A stretch of DNA of 64,000 bases from Aeromicrobium tamlense (GTDB lineage: Bacteria > Actinomycetota > Actinomycetes > Propionibacteriales > Nocardioidaceae). Where the stretch lies: contig NZ_JACBZN010000001.1 of the NCBI RefSeq assembly GCF_013408555.1, positions 2,666,001 to 2,730,000 of the forward strand, in the 5' to 3' direction. Shown piece by piece: positions 49,480-57,750 of this stretch. The position numbers and the translations under genes were made by a program. The stretch's first letter is position 1; every line of letters starts with the position of its first letter. The notes below the pieces were generated by a model. It did no database searches. It was not told the DNA's origin and saw only the letters and a list, made by a program, of their open reading frames with translations.

Positions 49480-50193
49480 TCAGAAGGGCTTCTGGAAGTA
49501 CAGGGCCACGCTCTTGCCGAGCACGGGGTTGAGGGCCTTCTCGGCCCAGCGGGTGGTGCGGGGGGCCTTCATCATGTCCCACACCAGCAGCTGGTGGTAG
49601 CCGCGCACGAGGGGGTGCTGGTCGCGCTCGACGCCGACGGCGCACTTGATCCACCAGTACGGCGAGTGCAGCGCGTGGGCGTGGTGCTGGTGCGTGAACC
49701 GCAGGCCCGTGGCCTCCAGCTTCGCGCGCAGCTCGTCGGCCTTGTAGATGCGGATGTGGCCGCCCTCGTTCGCGTGGTACTCGTCCGAGAGCCTCCAGCA
49801 GACCGCCTCGGGCATCCATCGCGGCACCGTGACGGCCAGGACGCCGCCGGGCGCGAGGATGCGCTCGAGCTCGCTGATCGCCTGCACGTCCTCGGGCACG
49901 TGCTCGAGGATCTCCGAGGCGAGCACGACGTCGAACGTGCCGTCCTCGTAGGGCATGTCGAGGATCGTGCCGACCTGCACCTCGCCGCTGCCGCCCGGCG
50001 GGACCTCGCCCTCGAGCGCCATCGCGCCGAACATGTCCTCGACGCCCTTGAGCTCGACCTCGTCGAGGTCGAACGCGGTGACGTGCGCACCCCGGCGCAG
50101 GGCCTCGTAGGAGTGGCGGCCGGCGCCGGCGCCCACGTCGATGAAGCGCGTGCCGCGGCCCACCCGGAGGCGGTCGAAGTCAACGGTCAGCAT
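49480..50193 (-). CDS. Class I SAM-dependent methyltransferase of the GT4/toroid cassette
   Basis: A 237-residue Rossmann methyltransferase. Motif I is FIDVGAGAGRHSYEAL, motif II VTAFDLDEVEL, then MPYEDGTFDVVLASEILEHV and LAPGGVLAVTVPRWMPE, the UbiE/COQ5-like order, followed by a C-terminal extension with WWIKCAVGVERDQHPLVRGY. Substrate unknown; neighbours suggest a glycosylated lipid or isoprenoid. ATG at 50193 overlaps the GT4 gene by 14 nt, so it is co-transcribed and probably coupled. Confidence 0.9.
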   Translation of the reverse strand: MLTVDFDRLRVGRGTRFIDVGAGAGRHSYEALRRGAHVTAFDLDEVELKGVEDMFGAMALEGEVPPGGSGEVQVGTILDMPYEDGTFDVVLASEILEHVPEDVQAISELERILAPGGVLAVTVPRWMPEAVCWRLSDEYHANEGGHIRIYKADELRAKLEATGLRFTHQHHAHALHSPYWWIKCAVGVERDQHPLVRGYHQLLVWDMMKAPRTTRWAEKALNPVLGKSVALYFQKPF

Positions 50194-51427
50194 GGGGATT
50201 CCTTCCGTCCCGGAGTGCAGCGCGGTGATCGGCGATCACCTTCTCATAGGCCTGCGTGGTGGCGCGGGCGACGGCGAGCCAGCTGAAGCGCTCGATCGCG
50301 CGGCTGCGGGCGACGCCGGACAGCCGGGCGCGCTCGACGGGGTCGTCGAGCAGGCGACCCACCTCGGTGACGAGCGCGTCGACGTCGCCGGGCGGCACGA
50401 GCACGCCGGCGTCGCCGACGACCTCGGGCAGCGCGCCCGCGGCACTGGCCACGAGCGGCGTGCCGCACGACATCGCCTCGACGGCGGGCAGGCTGAAGCC
50501 CTCGTACAGCGACGGGACGACCATGACCTCGGCGGACGAGATCAGCGCGGCGAGCTCCTCGTCGGAGATGCCGCTGTGCACCGTGACGATGCCGGCGAGG
50601 TCGCCGTGGTGGATGCGCTGGTGCGCGGCGCCCTCGGGGTCGAGGTTCGAGACCAGCTGCACGTCGATCTCACGATCGGTGGCCAGCTTCGCGGCGGCGT
50701 CCATGAAGTGCGCGAGGCCCTTGAGCGGCGAGTCGGCGCTGGCGACCACGACGATGCGGCCGGGCACGCGGGACTCCGGCGGGCTGAAGAGGTCGGTGTC
50801 GACGCCGAGCGGGACCACGGTCATCTGGTCGGGGTCGAGGCGGAAGTCGGTGACGGTGTCGCCCGCCGAGGCCGTGGAGACGCCGAGGATCGTGCGGATC
50901 CGCCGCGCCACGAAGGCCTGCATGCGCACGAAGGCGTACCAGCGCCGCGTCGTCACCTGCTTGCGCAGCGGCGCGGCCGCGATGTCGAGCGCGCGGTCGC
51001 GGCTGATCGGGTGGTGGATCGTGGCCAGGAACGGCTGGCGCTTGTTGATCGAGAGCAGCCCGTAGCCGAGCGACTGGTTGTCGTGCACGACGTCGAAGCC
51101 CGAGAGGTCGAGGCGGCGCGCGCGGAGGCTGAACGTCAGCGGCTCGGGGAACGCGGCGGTGACCATCTGCAGGTACTCCAGCACGTCGATCCAGTCGCGG
51201 AACTCGCGCAGCCGCGGCGTGCGGAACGGGTCGTCGTCGCGGTAGAGGTCGAGACTCGGCACCTTCTCGAGGCGGACGTCCGGGTGCAGGTCCTCGGGGT
51301 ACGGCTGGCCCGAGAAGATCGTGACCTCGTGCCCGAGCTCGGCCAGTCCGGTGCTGAGGTTGCGGACGTAGACGCCCTGCCCACCGCTGTGCTGCTTGCT
51401 GCGGTACGACAACAGTGCAATCCGCAC
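50180..51427 (-). CDS. Glycosyltransferase family 4
   Basis: A 415-residue GT-B enzyme. The acceptor domain starts RIALLSYRSKQHSGGQGVYV with the glycine-rich loop; DVVHDNQSLGYGL and FLATIHHPISRDR follow; the donor domain has VVVASADSPLKGLAHF and YEGFSLPAVEAMSCGTPLVA, whose two glutamates form the EX7E motif that binds the nucleotide-sugar. Retaining transfer of a sugar to an unknown acceptor. GTG at 51427 with GAGGAGG 4 nt upstream; a longer frame to 51472 lacks a ribosome site. First gene of the cassette. Confidence 0.92.
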   Translation of the reverse strand: MRIALLSYRSKQHSGGQGVYVRNLSTGLAELGHEVTIFSGQPYPEDLHPDVRLEKVPSLDLYRDDDPFRTPRLREFRDWIDVLEYLQMVTAAFPEPLTFSLRARRLDLSGFDVVHDNQSLGYGLLSINKRQPFLATIHHPISRDRALDIAAAPLRKQVTTRRWYAFVRMQAFVARRIRTILGVSTASAGDTVTDFRLDPDQMTVVPLGVDTDLFSPPESRVPGRIVVVASADSPLKGLAHFMDAAAKLATDREIDVQLVSNLDPEGAAHQRIHHGDLAGIVTVHSGISDEELAALISSAEVMVVPSLYEGFSLPAVEAMSCGTPLVASAAGALPEVVGDAGVLVPPGDVDALVTEVGRLLDDPVERARLSGVARSRAIERFSWLAVARATTQAYEKVIADHRAALRDGRNPHADR

Positions 51428-51484
51428 GCGGCCTCCTCGGGTACTCGTCGGTAACCCATTGTGCCGGGTCACACGCGAGTCGGC

Positions 51485-51901
51485 TCAGGGGGCGCTGATC
51501 TGCACGCTGCTCAGCTCGACGTCGCGACCGGCGCGGAGCGTGCCGTGCACCTCGGCGAGCAGGTCGGTCTCGCGCACGAGGTCGGCCACGAGGCCCGCGT
51601 CGGCGGCGGACTGCACGTGCACACGGTAGGTGAGGTCGGAGGCGGGCTCGCCGCGCTCGCCGAACTCGGACTCGACGACCACCTGGACCGCGCCGATGTC
51701 GACGCCGCGGCGGACGGCCTCGCGGTGGAGGTCGTTGAGGAAGCAGGTCGCGAGCGCGGCGGCCAGCAGCTCACCGCCGTTGACGGCCGAGCCGGGCCCG
51801 TCCTCGCGGGCGGGCAGGTCGAGCGTCGTGGTGCGGTCGTCGGTCCGGACCGTCACCTCGTGGCGCCCCGGCTCGTGGTGCACGGTGGCGGAGATCCTCA
51901 T
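51485..51901 (-). CDS. OsmC family protein
   Basis: A 138-residue OsmC/Ohr-fold protein. GGELLAAALATCFLNDLHREA contains one of the two active cysteines; the second is not seen at the usual place, so peroxidase activity is uncertain and it may belong to the single-cysteine YhfA-like branch. ATG at 51901. It follows the RnfD-FNR fusion gene on the same strand after a 44-nt gap and may be part of that operon, possibly for oxidative stress defence. Confidence 0.87.
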   Translation of the reverse strand: MRISATVHHEPGRHEVTVRTDDRTTTLDLPAREDGPGSAVNGGELLAAALATCFLNDLHREAVRRGVDIGAVQVVVESEFGERGEPASDLTYRVHVQSAADAGLVADLVRETDLLAEVHGTLRAGRDVELSSVQISAP

Positions 51902-51945
51902 CCCTCGATCGTGCGCCCGGCTCCGGCGCGATCGCAACCCCCGAC

Positions 51946-53427
51946 TCAGTACCCCAGGAAGTGGTCGCGGCGCAGCCGGCGGACGCGGCGGCGCAGGCCG
52001 CGCGAGACCTCGTCGACGAAGTCCGGGCGGCCCGAGACGAGCGCCGTGCGCTGGTCGAGGTCGGGGACGAGTCGCGCGATCGTGTCGCCGTCGACCTCCT
52101 CCACGGGGAGGCGGAGGACCTTCGCGTCCGACGCCTCGAGCTCGGTGGTGTAGGGCTGCGCGGCGCGCTCGCCCACCACGACCACGACGTCGCGTCCGCG
52201 GTGCGCGGCCAGCTGGCTGAGGAACGGAGTGACGCCGATCCCCGCGCCGACCAGCAGCACGGGCCCCTTCGCCGGCCAGACGAAGTCGCCGTGGACGGCC
52301 GTGACGCGGAAGTGGTCGCCGGGCTCGGACGCGGCGAGGGCGCGCTTGTAGGAGGAGCCGGGCTCGGGATGCCGCGTCGCGAGAACGACCTCGCGCCCGG
52401 GCGCCGAGACGACGCTGAACATGCGCCGGCGGCCGCGGGTGTCGATGCGCGCGTGCGGCACGTCGAGCTCGACGTACTGGCCGGGCACGAACCGCAGCGG
52501 GCGGTCGGCGTCGAAGACGTACTCGACGACGTCGTCGCCCAGCCGGCGCTGCTCCCGCAGGACGAGCGTGCGCGAGCCCTGGCGCAGCGCGAACGCGACG
52601 AGGCCGGTGACCACGAGGGCGAGCTCGTAGGTGCTCGTGAACGGCTCGGTCGTCCAGGGCTCGCCGAACAGGCGCGACGTCAGCAGCGGCCACGTGAACG
52701 CGACGCCCGCGAGCGCCGCGACGCCCAGCTGCTGGGCTCGCCGCGGGGGCAGCGTCAGGGGCTCGCTCAGCATGAAGCCGCCGAAGAAGACGATGGGCGT
52801 GGAGTAGAGGGTGAAGCGCAACGCCTCGGTGAGCTCGGCGCCGACGCCCAGCTGCCACCACACCGTGACGGCGATCGCGACCAGCGCGAACACGGCACCG
52901 AGGGCCAGCCGGCGGGTGCGGTAGAGCACCAGCAGCGCGCCGACGAGGACGAACCAGAACAGCGACTCGCTCGCGACCCACCAGCCGGTGAACGGGATCG
53001 GCCAGTCGGTGACCCAGCCGAGCAGCACCGACAGCACGACGCCGGCCGCGGCCGGGTTCACGAGGTGACGACCGCGCCACGCGATGAGGTACTTCGAGAT
53101 CTGCGCGAGCGCCGCGACGAGCGCCAGCCAGGCCAGCTGCTCGCCGTGGGTGGTGGGCCAGTAGAGGAACCACAGGATCAGCGCGGTGACGATCGAGGAC
53201 TCGAGGTGCGGACGCGCACCGATGAGCCGGCCCACCACGTAGTTCACGACCACCGACGTCGCCACCATCACGGCGAGCGTCAGCAGCAGCGCGTCCACCG
53301 GGAAGATGTCGGAGTCGAGCACGCCGAGCGCGGACTGGACCACCGCCACGACGACCAGCGCGAGCAGCACCAGGGTGACGAGTCGGTACATCGTGAACCG
53401 ACCGAGCTGGCGATCCAGGAACGTCAT
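51946..53427 (-). CDS. Membrane electron-transfer protein: RnfD/NqrB-like domain fused to an FNR-type FAD/NAD(P)H module
   Basis: A 493-residue fusion. Residues about 1-285 have nine or ten hydrophobic segments like NqrB/RnfD, with HLVNPAAAGVVL and FGGFMLSEPLTLPP; the Thr in the latter lies where related proteins carry covalent FMN. Residues about 290-493 are a ferredoxin-reductase module: FVPGQYVELD, RRRMFSVVSAP (flavin-binding RxxS), VGAGIGVTPF (NAD(P)H) and the C-terminal aromatic FLGY. It would link cytosolic NAD(P)H to flavins in or outside the membrane. The start overlaps apbE by ATGA. Both domains are clear; the function of the fusion is not established. Confidence 0.88.
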   Translation of the reverse strand: MTFLDRQLGRFTMYRLVTLVLLALVVVAVVQSALGVLDSDIFPVDALLLTLAVMVATSVVVNYVVGRLIGARPHLESSIVTALILWFLYWPTTHGEQLAWLALVAALAQISKYLIAWRGRHLVNPAAAGVVLSVLLGWVTDWPIPFTGWWVASESLFWFVLVGALLVLYRTRRLALGAVFALVAIAVTVWWQLGVGAELTEALRFTLYSTPIVFFGGFMLSEPLTLPPRRAQQLGVAALAGVAFTWPLLTSRLFGEPWTTEPFTSTYELALVVTGLVAFALRQGSRTLVLREQRRLGDDVVEYVFDADRPLRFVPGQYVELDVPHARIDTRGRRRMFSVVSAPGREVVLATRHPEPGSSYKRALAASEPGDHFRVTAVHGDFVWPAKGPVLLVGAGIGVTPFLSQLAAHRGRDVVVVVGERAAQPYTTELEASDAKVLRLPVEEVDGDTIARLVPDLDQRTALVSGRPDFVDEVSRGLRRRVRRLRRDHFLGY

Positions 53428-54257
53428 GTGAACACCTCTCCGGGCAGCTCACGGGCCACCAGCCGCCGATTCCGGTCCAAGGATGCCCACCAATGACCGG
53501 TCTCGGGAAGGGTCGGGCTGAAGAACGCCGCGGTGGCGAGACCGTCGGCCCAGCCGGCGTCGGGCCCGCCGGCCCACGCCGCCACGACGTCGCGCGTCGG
53601 ACGGCCCGAGCGGGCGTCGAGGACGTGGTGCAGGTCGGCCGACCAGCGGCGCCGGTTGCTGGCCGAGCCGCAGATCCCCTCGCCGTCGGGGACCTCGACG
53701 ACGGCGACGGCCAGCGTGGGGTCGTCGGGATCCTCGAGCGCGACGCGCAGGACGTCGCCCGAGCGGTTCACGAGGTCGCCGCTGGCGTCGACGACGCACG
53801 GCTGGTCGATCATCGCGGCGACCTCGCCGGCGAGCCAGCCCTTGCCGACCGCGCCGATGTCGAGGACCACCGGGCCGGGCACGCGCAGCACGCTGCCGCT
53901 CAGCTCGCAGTCCGCCCACGACGGCACGCGCACGGGGTCGCCGGAGGGGGTCAGGGTGTAGCCGGGGCCGTAGCCCAGCTGCTCGAGGGCGCCGCCGACG
54001 AGCGGGCTCACGGCACCGTCGGTCAGCGCGAAGAGACGGTCGTAGAGGGCCAGGATCGCGGGGGCGTCGGGCCCGAGGTCGACCTCACGCTCAGTGCGCA
54101 GCGCACTCACGGCGGAGTCGGCGCGGAACCGCGACCACGTCCGATCGAACGAGTCGATGCGGTCCGTGATCGCGGTTCGCAGCCCGGGGGCGATCGGGTC
54201 GGGGGTCCCGATCGACCACGCGGTTCCGATGGCGTCGAGACGCCAGTCGGAGCTCAT
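53424..54257 (-). CDS. apbE: FAD:protein FMN transferase
   Basis: A 277-residue ApbE enzyme that attaches FMN through phosphoester bonds to Thr/Ser of target proteins. DRTWSRFRADSAVSAL is the N-terminal block, VVLDIGAVGKGWLAGEVA the flavin/Mg region, VDASGDLV replaces the more usual GGD, and HVLDARSGRPT and GWADGLATAAFF hold the metal ligands. No signal peptide is seen, so it may act in the cytosol or use an atypical export route. The two neighbouring genes encode its likely substrates. Four nt from the FMN-binding protein gene. Confidence 0.92.
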   Translation of the reverse strand: MSSDWRLDAIGTAWSIGTPDPIAPGLRTAITDRIDSFDRTWSRFRADSAVSALRTEREVDLGPDAPAILALYDRLFALTDGAVSPLVGGALEQLGYGPGYTLTPSGDPVRVPSWADCELSGSVLRVPGPVVLDIGAVGKGWLAGEVAAMIDQPCVVDASGDLVNRSGDVLRVALEDPDDPTLAVAVVEVPDGEGICGSASNRRRWSADLHHVLDARSGRPTRDVVAAWAGGPDAGWADGLATAAFFSPTLPETGHWWASLDRNRRLVARELPGEVFT

Positions 54258-54260
54258 GGG

Positions 54261-54740
54261 TCAGGCCTGGGCCTGGCTGATGATCTGGTCGATGGCGTCG
54301 TTGAAGCCGCCGCTGGTCAGGGAGGAGCCGGACACCTTGTCGACGTCGAGCTCGGTGATCTTGCGGCCCTCGACCTGGGCGTCGATGCCGCTCTCGAACT
54401 TCTTCTGGAACTGCTCGGAGTTGCCGCCCTCGGCCTGGCCGTCGGCGTCGAGCGAGGTGATCGTGCCGTCGGCCGCGAGCTCGACCTCGACCTCGATCTT
54501 CTGGGTCTGGCCGTCGGGGGTGGTGTAGCTGCCGGTGGCCTCGTACTCGCCGGCGGTGAAGGCGCCGGTGGCGCCGGAGTCGGAGGCGGCGGGCTCGGAC
54601 GGCGCCGCGGACGTGGCGGAGGGGGTCTTGCTGGAGGACGCGTCGTTCTCGGCGGCGTCGCTGTCACCGCACGCGGCGAGCGTGAGGAGGGCGGTCGAGG
54701 CGGCGAGGGCGGCGTAGGCGCGGCGCTTCGTCGGGGTCAT
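54261..54740 (-). CDS. FMN-binding domain lipoprotein (probable ApbE substrate)
   Basis: A 159-residue lipoprotein: lipobox LAAC with Cys24, a Ser/Ala/Pro linker, and a single FMN_bind domain from about residue 62 (TAGEYEATGSYTTPDG, then VEVELAADGTITS). The flavinylation motif near the C-terminus reads SGSSLTS (137-143), a variant of (S/D)GA(T/S)xT; the fourth residue would carry FMN. A canonical SGAT also occurs in the linker at 55-58, perhaps by chance. ATG at 54740 with AGGAG upstream. Would shuttle electrons on the outer face of the membrane. Confidence 0.87.
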   Translation of the reverse strand: MTPTKRRAYAALAASTALLTLAACGDSDAAENDASSSKTPSATSAAPSEPAASDSGATGAFTAGEYEATGSYTTPDGQTQKIEVEVELAADGTITSLDADGQAEGGNSEQFQKKFESGIDAQVEGRKITELDVDKVSGSSLTSGGFNDAIDQIISQAQA

Positions 54741-54881
54741 GAGGCTCCTGGGGTCGGGGCACGATGTGGTTTCTCGTTCAACCGTCGTGCCAACAACCTA
54801 GGCGAACGCCGCGTGAGAATCGACCTCGGGACCGCCTCCCGGACAGACGCACAGGAGGTTCTCAGGTGGGCGAGGCGGAGC

Positions 54882-55343
54882 TCAGTCGAGGCAGAACTCG
54901 TTGCCCTCGGGATCGCGCATCACGATGAAGCCCGACTCCATCGGCGGCGCCGGCTCGAACCGCCGCACGCGCTCGGCCCCGAGCGCGACGAGCCGCTCGC
55001 AGGCCTGCTCGAGCGCGGCCATCCGCTCGTCGCCCTCGAGACCCGGTGCGGCGCGGACGTCGAGGTGGACGCGGTTCTTGGCCACCTTGTCCTCGGGCAC
55101 CTGCTGGAAGAAGACGCGCGGGCCCCTGCCCTGCGGGTCCTCGATCGCGGCCTTGGAGCGGCGCAGCGCTGGCGGCACGCCGACCCGCTCGAGGAAGTCG
55201 TCCCACGCCGCCCACGGGTCGTCGCCGGGGCCGAGCTGGGCGTCGGGCGGGCCCGGCACCTCGTAGCCGAGGACGGCCGCCCAGAAGTCGGCCAGGGCCG
55301 GTGGATCGTGCGCGTCGAACGTGACCTGGACGTCGAGGCTCAT
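54882..55343 (-). CDS. VOC family (glyoxalase-like) protein
   Basis: A 153-residue glyoxalase/bleomycin-resistance-fold protein: VTFDAHDPPALADFWAAVLG at the start, VFFQQVPEDKVAKNRVHLDV in the middle and MRDPEGNEFCLD at the end, the usual VOC finishing block. The central AKNRVHLDV pattern is typical of the actinobacterial VOC subgroup of about 120-150 residues with unknown substrates. ATG at 55343, 67 nt from the divergent DUF952 gene. Confidence 0.9.
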   Translation of the reverse strand: MSLDVQVTFDAHDPPALADFWAAVLGYEVPGPPDAQLGPGDDPWAAWDDFLERVGVPPALRRSKAAIEDPQGRGPRVFFQQVPEDKVAKNRVHLDVRAAPGLEGDERMAALEQACERLVALGAERVRRFEPAPPMESGFIVMRDPEGNEFCLD

Positions 55344-55410
55344 GGGATCGCTCCGTTCTCGTGGGGACCGCACCGCCATCATGCACCCGCCGACCGACGA
55401 GAATCGACGG

Positions 55411-55749
55411 GTGACGAGCGATCGCCTGTTCCACCTCGTGTCCGAGTCCGTGTGGCGCGAGGTCGGTGACGCGTACGCCCCGGCCTCGCTGGGGACCGAG
55501 GGCTTCGTGCACCTCTCCACCGCCGAGCAGGTCGCCGGGACCGCGGCGCTGTTCTTCGCCGGGGTCGAGGACCTCCTGGTGCTGCGGATCGAGGTACCGG
55601 CCGGCGACCCGCTGCTGCGCTGGGAGGCCGCCGAGGGACCGCGCGGCACCGAGGACTTCCCCCACTATCACGGGCCGATCCCGAGGTCCTGGGTCGTGCG
55701 CCGGTCCAGATGGCGGTCGGGTGCCGAGGCGTTGGGGCGCGAGTCTTAG
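55411..55749 (+). CDS. DUF952 domain protein
   Basis: A 112-residue protein with the DUF952 blocks RLFHLVSESVWREV, YAPASLGTEGFVHLSTAEQV and HYHGPIPRSWV, nearly the whole length of the domain. The fold resembles ADP-ribosyltransferases but function is unknown. GTG at 55411 follows GAGAAT by 6 nt; ATG at 55381 is a longer alternative. Its TAG stop forms the first three bases of the -10 of the next gene. Confidence 0.85.
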   Translation: MTSDRLFHLVSESVWREVGDAYAPASLGTEGFVHLSTAEQVAGTAALFFAGVEDLLVLRIEVPAGDPLLRWEAAEGPRGTEDFPHYHGPIPRSWVVRRSRWRSGAEALGRES

Positions 55750-55752
55750 GCT
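55747..55752 (+). promoter_or_regulatory. Leaderless-type -10 (TAGGCT) of fprA overlapping the DUF952 stop codon
   Basis: TAGGCT, 6-nt spacer, ATG at 55759; the TAG of the hexamer is the stop of the upstream gene. Confidence 0.5.
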
Positions 55753-55758
55753 TGCCTC

Positions 55759-57126
55759 ATGACTGTGGACAGGAAGGTGCGCGTCGCCGTCGTCGGCGCC
55801 GGCCCCGCTGGCGTGTACGCGGCCGACATCCTCACCAAGACCGAGGACCTCGACGTCACCGTCGACATCCTCGACCGCGACCCCACCCCGTTCGGCCTGA
55901 TCCGCTACGGCGTCGCCCCCGATCACCCGCGGATCAAGGAGATCATCAAGGCGCTCAAGCGCGTGATGGCCAACGAGGACATCCGCTTCTTCGGCAACGT
56001 CAACTTCGGCACCGACATCAAGCTCGAGGACCTCAAGGGCTTCTACGACGCCGTCGTGTTCGCCACCGGCGCGCGCCGCGACCGCGAGCTGAACCTGCCG
56101 GGCATCGACCTCGACGGCTCGTACGGCGCGGCCGACTTCGTCTACTGGTACGACGGCCACCCCGACGCGCCCCGCGAGTGGGACTTCCAGCCCCACGCCA
56201 AGGAGGTCGCCGTCCTCGGCGTCGGCAACGTGGGCCTCGACGTCGCCCGCATCCTGGCCAAGACCGCCGACGAGCTGCTCGTCACCGAGATCCCCGACAA
56301 CGTCTACGAGGGCCTCAAGAACAACGCCACCACCGACGTGCACGTGTTCGCGCGCCGCGGCCCGGCCCAGGTGAAGTTCACCCCGATGGAGCTGCGCGAG
56401 CTGTCGCACTCCCCCACGATCGACGTCATCGTGCACCCCGAGGGCTACGAGTTCGACCACGGCTCCATGGAGGCGCTCGCCGCCGCCAAGAGCCAGAAGC
56501 TCGTCGTCAAGGTGCTCGGCGACTACCTGGCCAAGGAGCCGTCGGGCGCGCCCCACCGGATCCACATCCACTTCTGCCAGAACCCCGTCGAGATCCTCGG
56601 CGAGGACGGGCGCGTGGTGGGCCTGCGCACCGAGATCACCGAGCTCGACGGCACCGGCAACGTCCGCGGCACCGGCGAGTTCAAGGACTGGCCCGTCCAG
56701 GCCGTCTACCGCGCGATCGGCTACTACTCCGACAACCTGCCGGGCCTGCCGTTCGACGCCAACGCGGGCGTCCTGCCCAACGACGGCGGCCACGTGCTCG
56801 ACATCGACGGCTCGCCGATCGAGGGCGTCTACGCCACCGGCTGGATCAAGCGCGGCCCGGTCGGCCTGATCGGCCACACCAAGTCCGACGCGGCCCAGAC
56901 GATCAAGATGCTCGTCGAGGACCTGCCGAGCCTGCCGGCCCCGGAGTTCGCCGAGCGCGAGGCCTTCGACCGTCACCTCGACAGCCGCGGCATCGAGTAC
57001 ACGACGTGGGAGGGCTGGGAGAAGCTGGACGCCCACGAGGAGAGCCTCGGCGCCTCCGACACCCACCCGCGCGAGCGCAAGAAGGTCGTCCCGCGCGACG
57101 AGATGGTCGGCATCGCCCGCGCCTGA
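55759..57126 (+). CDS. fprA: NADPH-ferredoxin reductase (adrenodoxin-reductase type)
   Basis: A 455-residue flavoenzyme that exchanges electrons between NADPH and ferredoxin. VAVVGAGPAGVYAADIL binds FAD, FGLIRYGVAPDHPRIKEI is the family's invariant block, AVLGVGNVGLDVARIL binds NADPH, and GWIKRGPVGLIGHTKSDA is the C-terminal block shared with M. tuberculosis FprA and mitochondrial adrenodoxin reductase. Length is standard. No ferredoxin gene is adjacent. Leaderless start. Ends before the R3 palindrome. Confidence 0.95.
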   Translation: MTVDRKVRVAVVGAGPAGVYAADILTKTEDLDVTVDILDRDPTPFGLIRYGVAPDHPRIKEIIKALKRVMANEDIRFFGNVNFGTDIKLEDLKGFYDAVVFATGARRDRELNLPGIDLDGSYGAADFVYWYDGHPDAPREWDFQPHAKEVAVLGVGNVGLDVARILAKTADELLVTEIPDNVYEGLKNNATTDVHVFARRGPAQVKFTPMELRELSHSPTIDVIVHPEGYEFDHGSMEALAAAKSQKLVVKVLGDYLAKEPSGAPHRIHIHFCQNPVEILGEDGRVVGLRTEITELDGTGNVRGTGEFKDWPVQAVYRAIGYYSDNLPGLPFDANAGVLPNDGGHVLDIDGSPIEGVYATGWIKRGPVGLIGHTKSDAAQTIKMLVEDLPSLPAPEFAEREAFDRHLDSRGIEYTTWEGWEKLDAHEESLGASDTHPRERKKVVPRDEMVGIARA

Positions 57127-57146
57127 CTCCGCGCCTCCGGCGCGCC

Positions 57147-57215
57147 AGATGTGTAGCGGTATCCACCCTTTCTCGGTCGAATCGGCCGAAAAACGGTGGA
57201 CACCGCTACACATCT
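57147..57215. repeat. Long near-perfect palindrome R3 between fprA and the phosphatase gene
   Basis: AGATGTGTAGCGGTATCCAC and GTGGACACCGCTACACATCT form arms of more than 25 nt with very few mismatches around 57181. Same family as R2 (21635-21703); outer CGAGATNTG end shared with R1. Confidence 0.85.
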
Positions 57216-57246
57216 CGCGTCCGGGACCGGACGGCCCGAGGCTGCC

Positions 57247-57252
57247 TAGACT
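57247..57252 (+). promoter_or_regulatory. Leaderless-type -10 (TAGACT) of the histidine phosphatase gene
   Basis: TAGACT, 6-nt spacer, ATG at 57259. Confidence 0.5.
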
Positions 57253-57258
57253 CGAGCC

Positions 57259-57750
57259 ATGAGCCGACTGCTGCTGATGCGCCACGGCAAGGCCGCGTTC
57301 CCGGACGGGGTCGAGGACTTCGAGCGGCCGCTCGCCGATCGCGGACGGCGCGAGGCCGCGCTCGCCGGTGACTGGATCCGCGAGCACGTGGGCTCGGTCG
57401 ACGCCGTGATCTGCTCGACCGCCATCCGCACGCGCGAGACCCTCGCCGCCACGGGCCTCGAGGCGCCGACGACCTTCCTCGACTCGATCTACGAGGGCTG
57501 GACCGGGAGCCTGCTGGAGGCGGTCCAGTCGGTCGAGGCGTCGGCCGACACCGTGCTGCTCGTCGGCCACGCCCCGGGCACCCCCGGCCTGGCCGCCCGG
57601 CTCGCGAGCGAGGAGTCCGACCCCGCCGTCGTGAACGAGGTCCGCGCGGGCTTCCCGACCTCGGCCATCGCCGTCCTCGACGTCGCCCGCCCGTGGGCCC
57701 AGCTGGACGTCGGCACCGCCACGCTGCTCGAGGTCGTCATCCCGCGCTGA
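57259..57750 (+). CDS. Histidine phosphatase family protein (SixA-like)
   Basis: A 163-residue phosphatase of the short SixA branch. RHGKA at residues 8-12 holds the phospho-accepting His; ICSTAIRTRETL gives the phosphate-binding Arg; VGHAPG holds the second His. SixA removes phosphate from phosphohistidine proteins in E. coli; the substrate here is unknown. ATG at 57259 is leaderless. The last 14 nt overlap the convergent HxlR gene. Confidence 0.92.
   Translation: MSRLLLMRHGKAAFPDGVEDFERPLADRGRREAALAGDWIREHVGSVDAVICSTAIRTRETLAATGLEAPTTFLDSIYEGWTGSLLEAVQSVEASADTVLLVGHAPGTPGLAARLASEESDPAVVNEVRAGFPTSAIAVLDVARPWAQLDVGTATLLEVVIPR

Noticed and set aside
55746-55764. Possible second iron box before fprA
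   Set aside because: TTAGGCTTGCCT matches only the left half of the DtxR consensus; the hexamer is better explained as a leaderless -10.
54862-57570. A minus-strand open frame of about 900 codons across fprA
   Set aside because: Antisense to fprA and DUF952; its only real part is the VOC protein in another frame.
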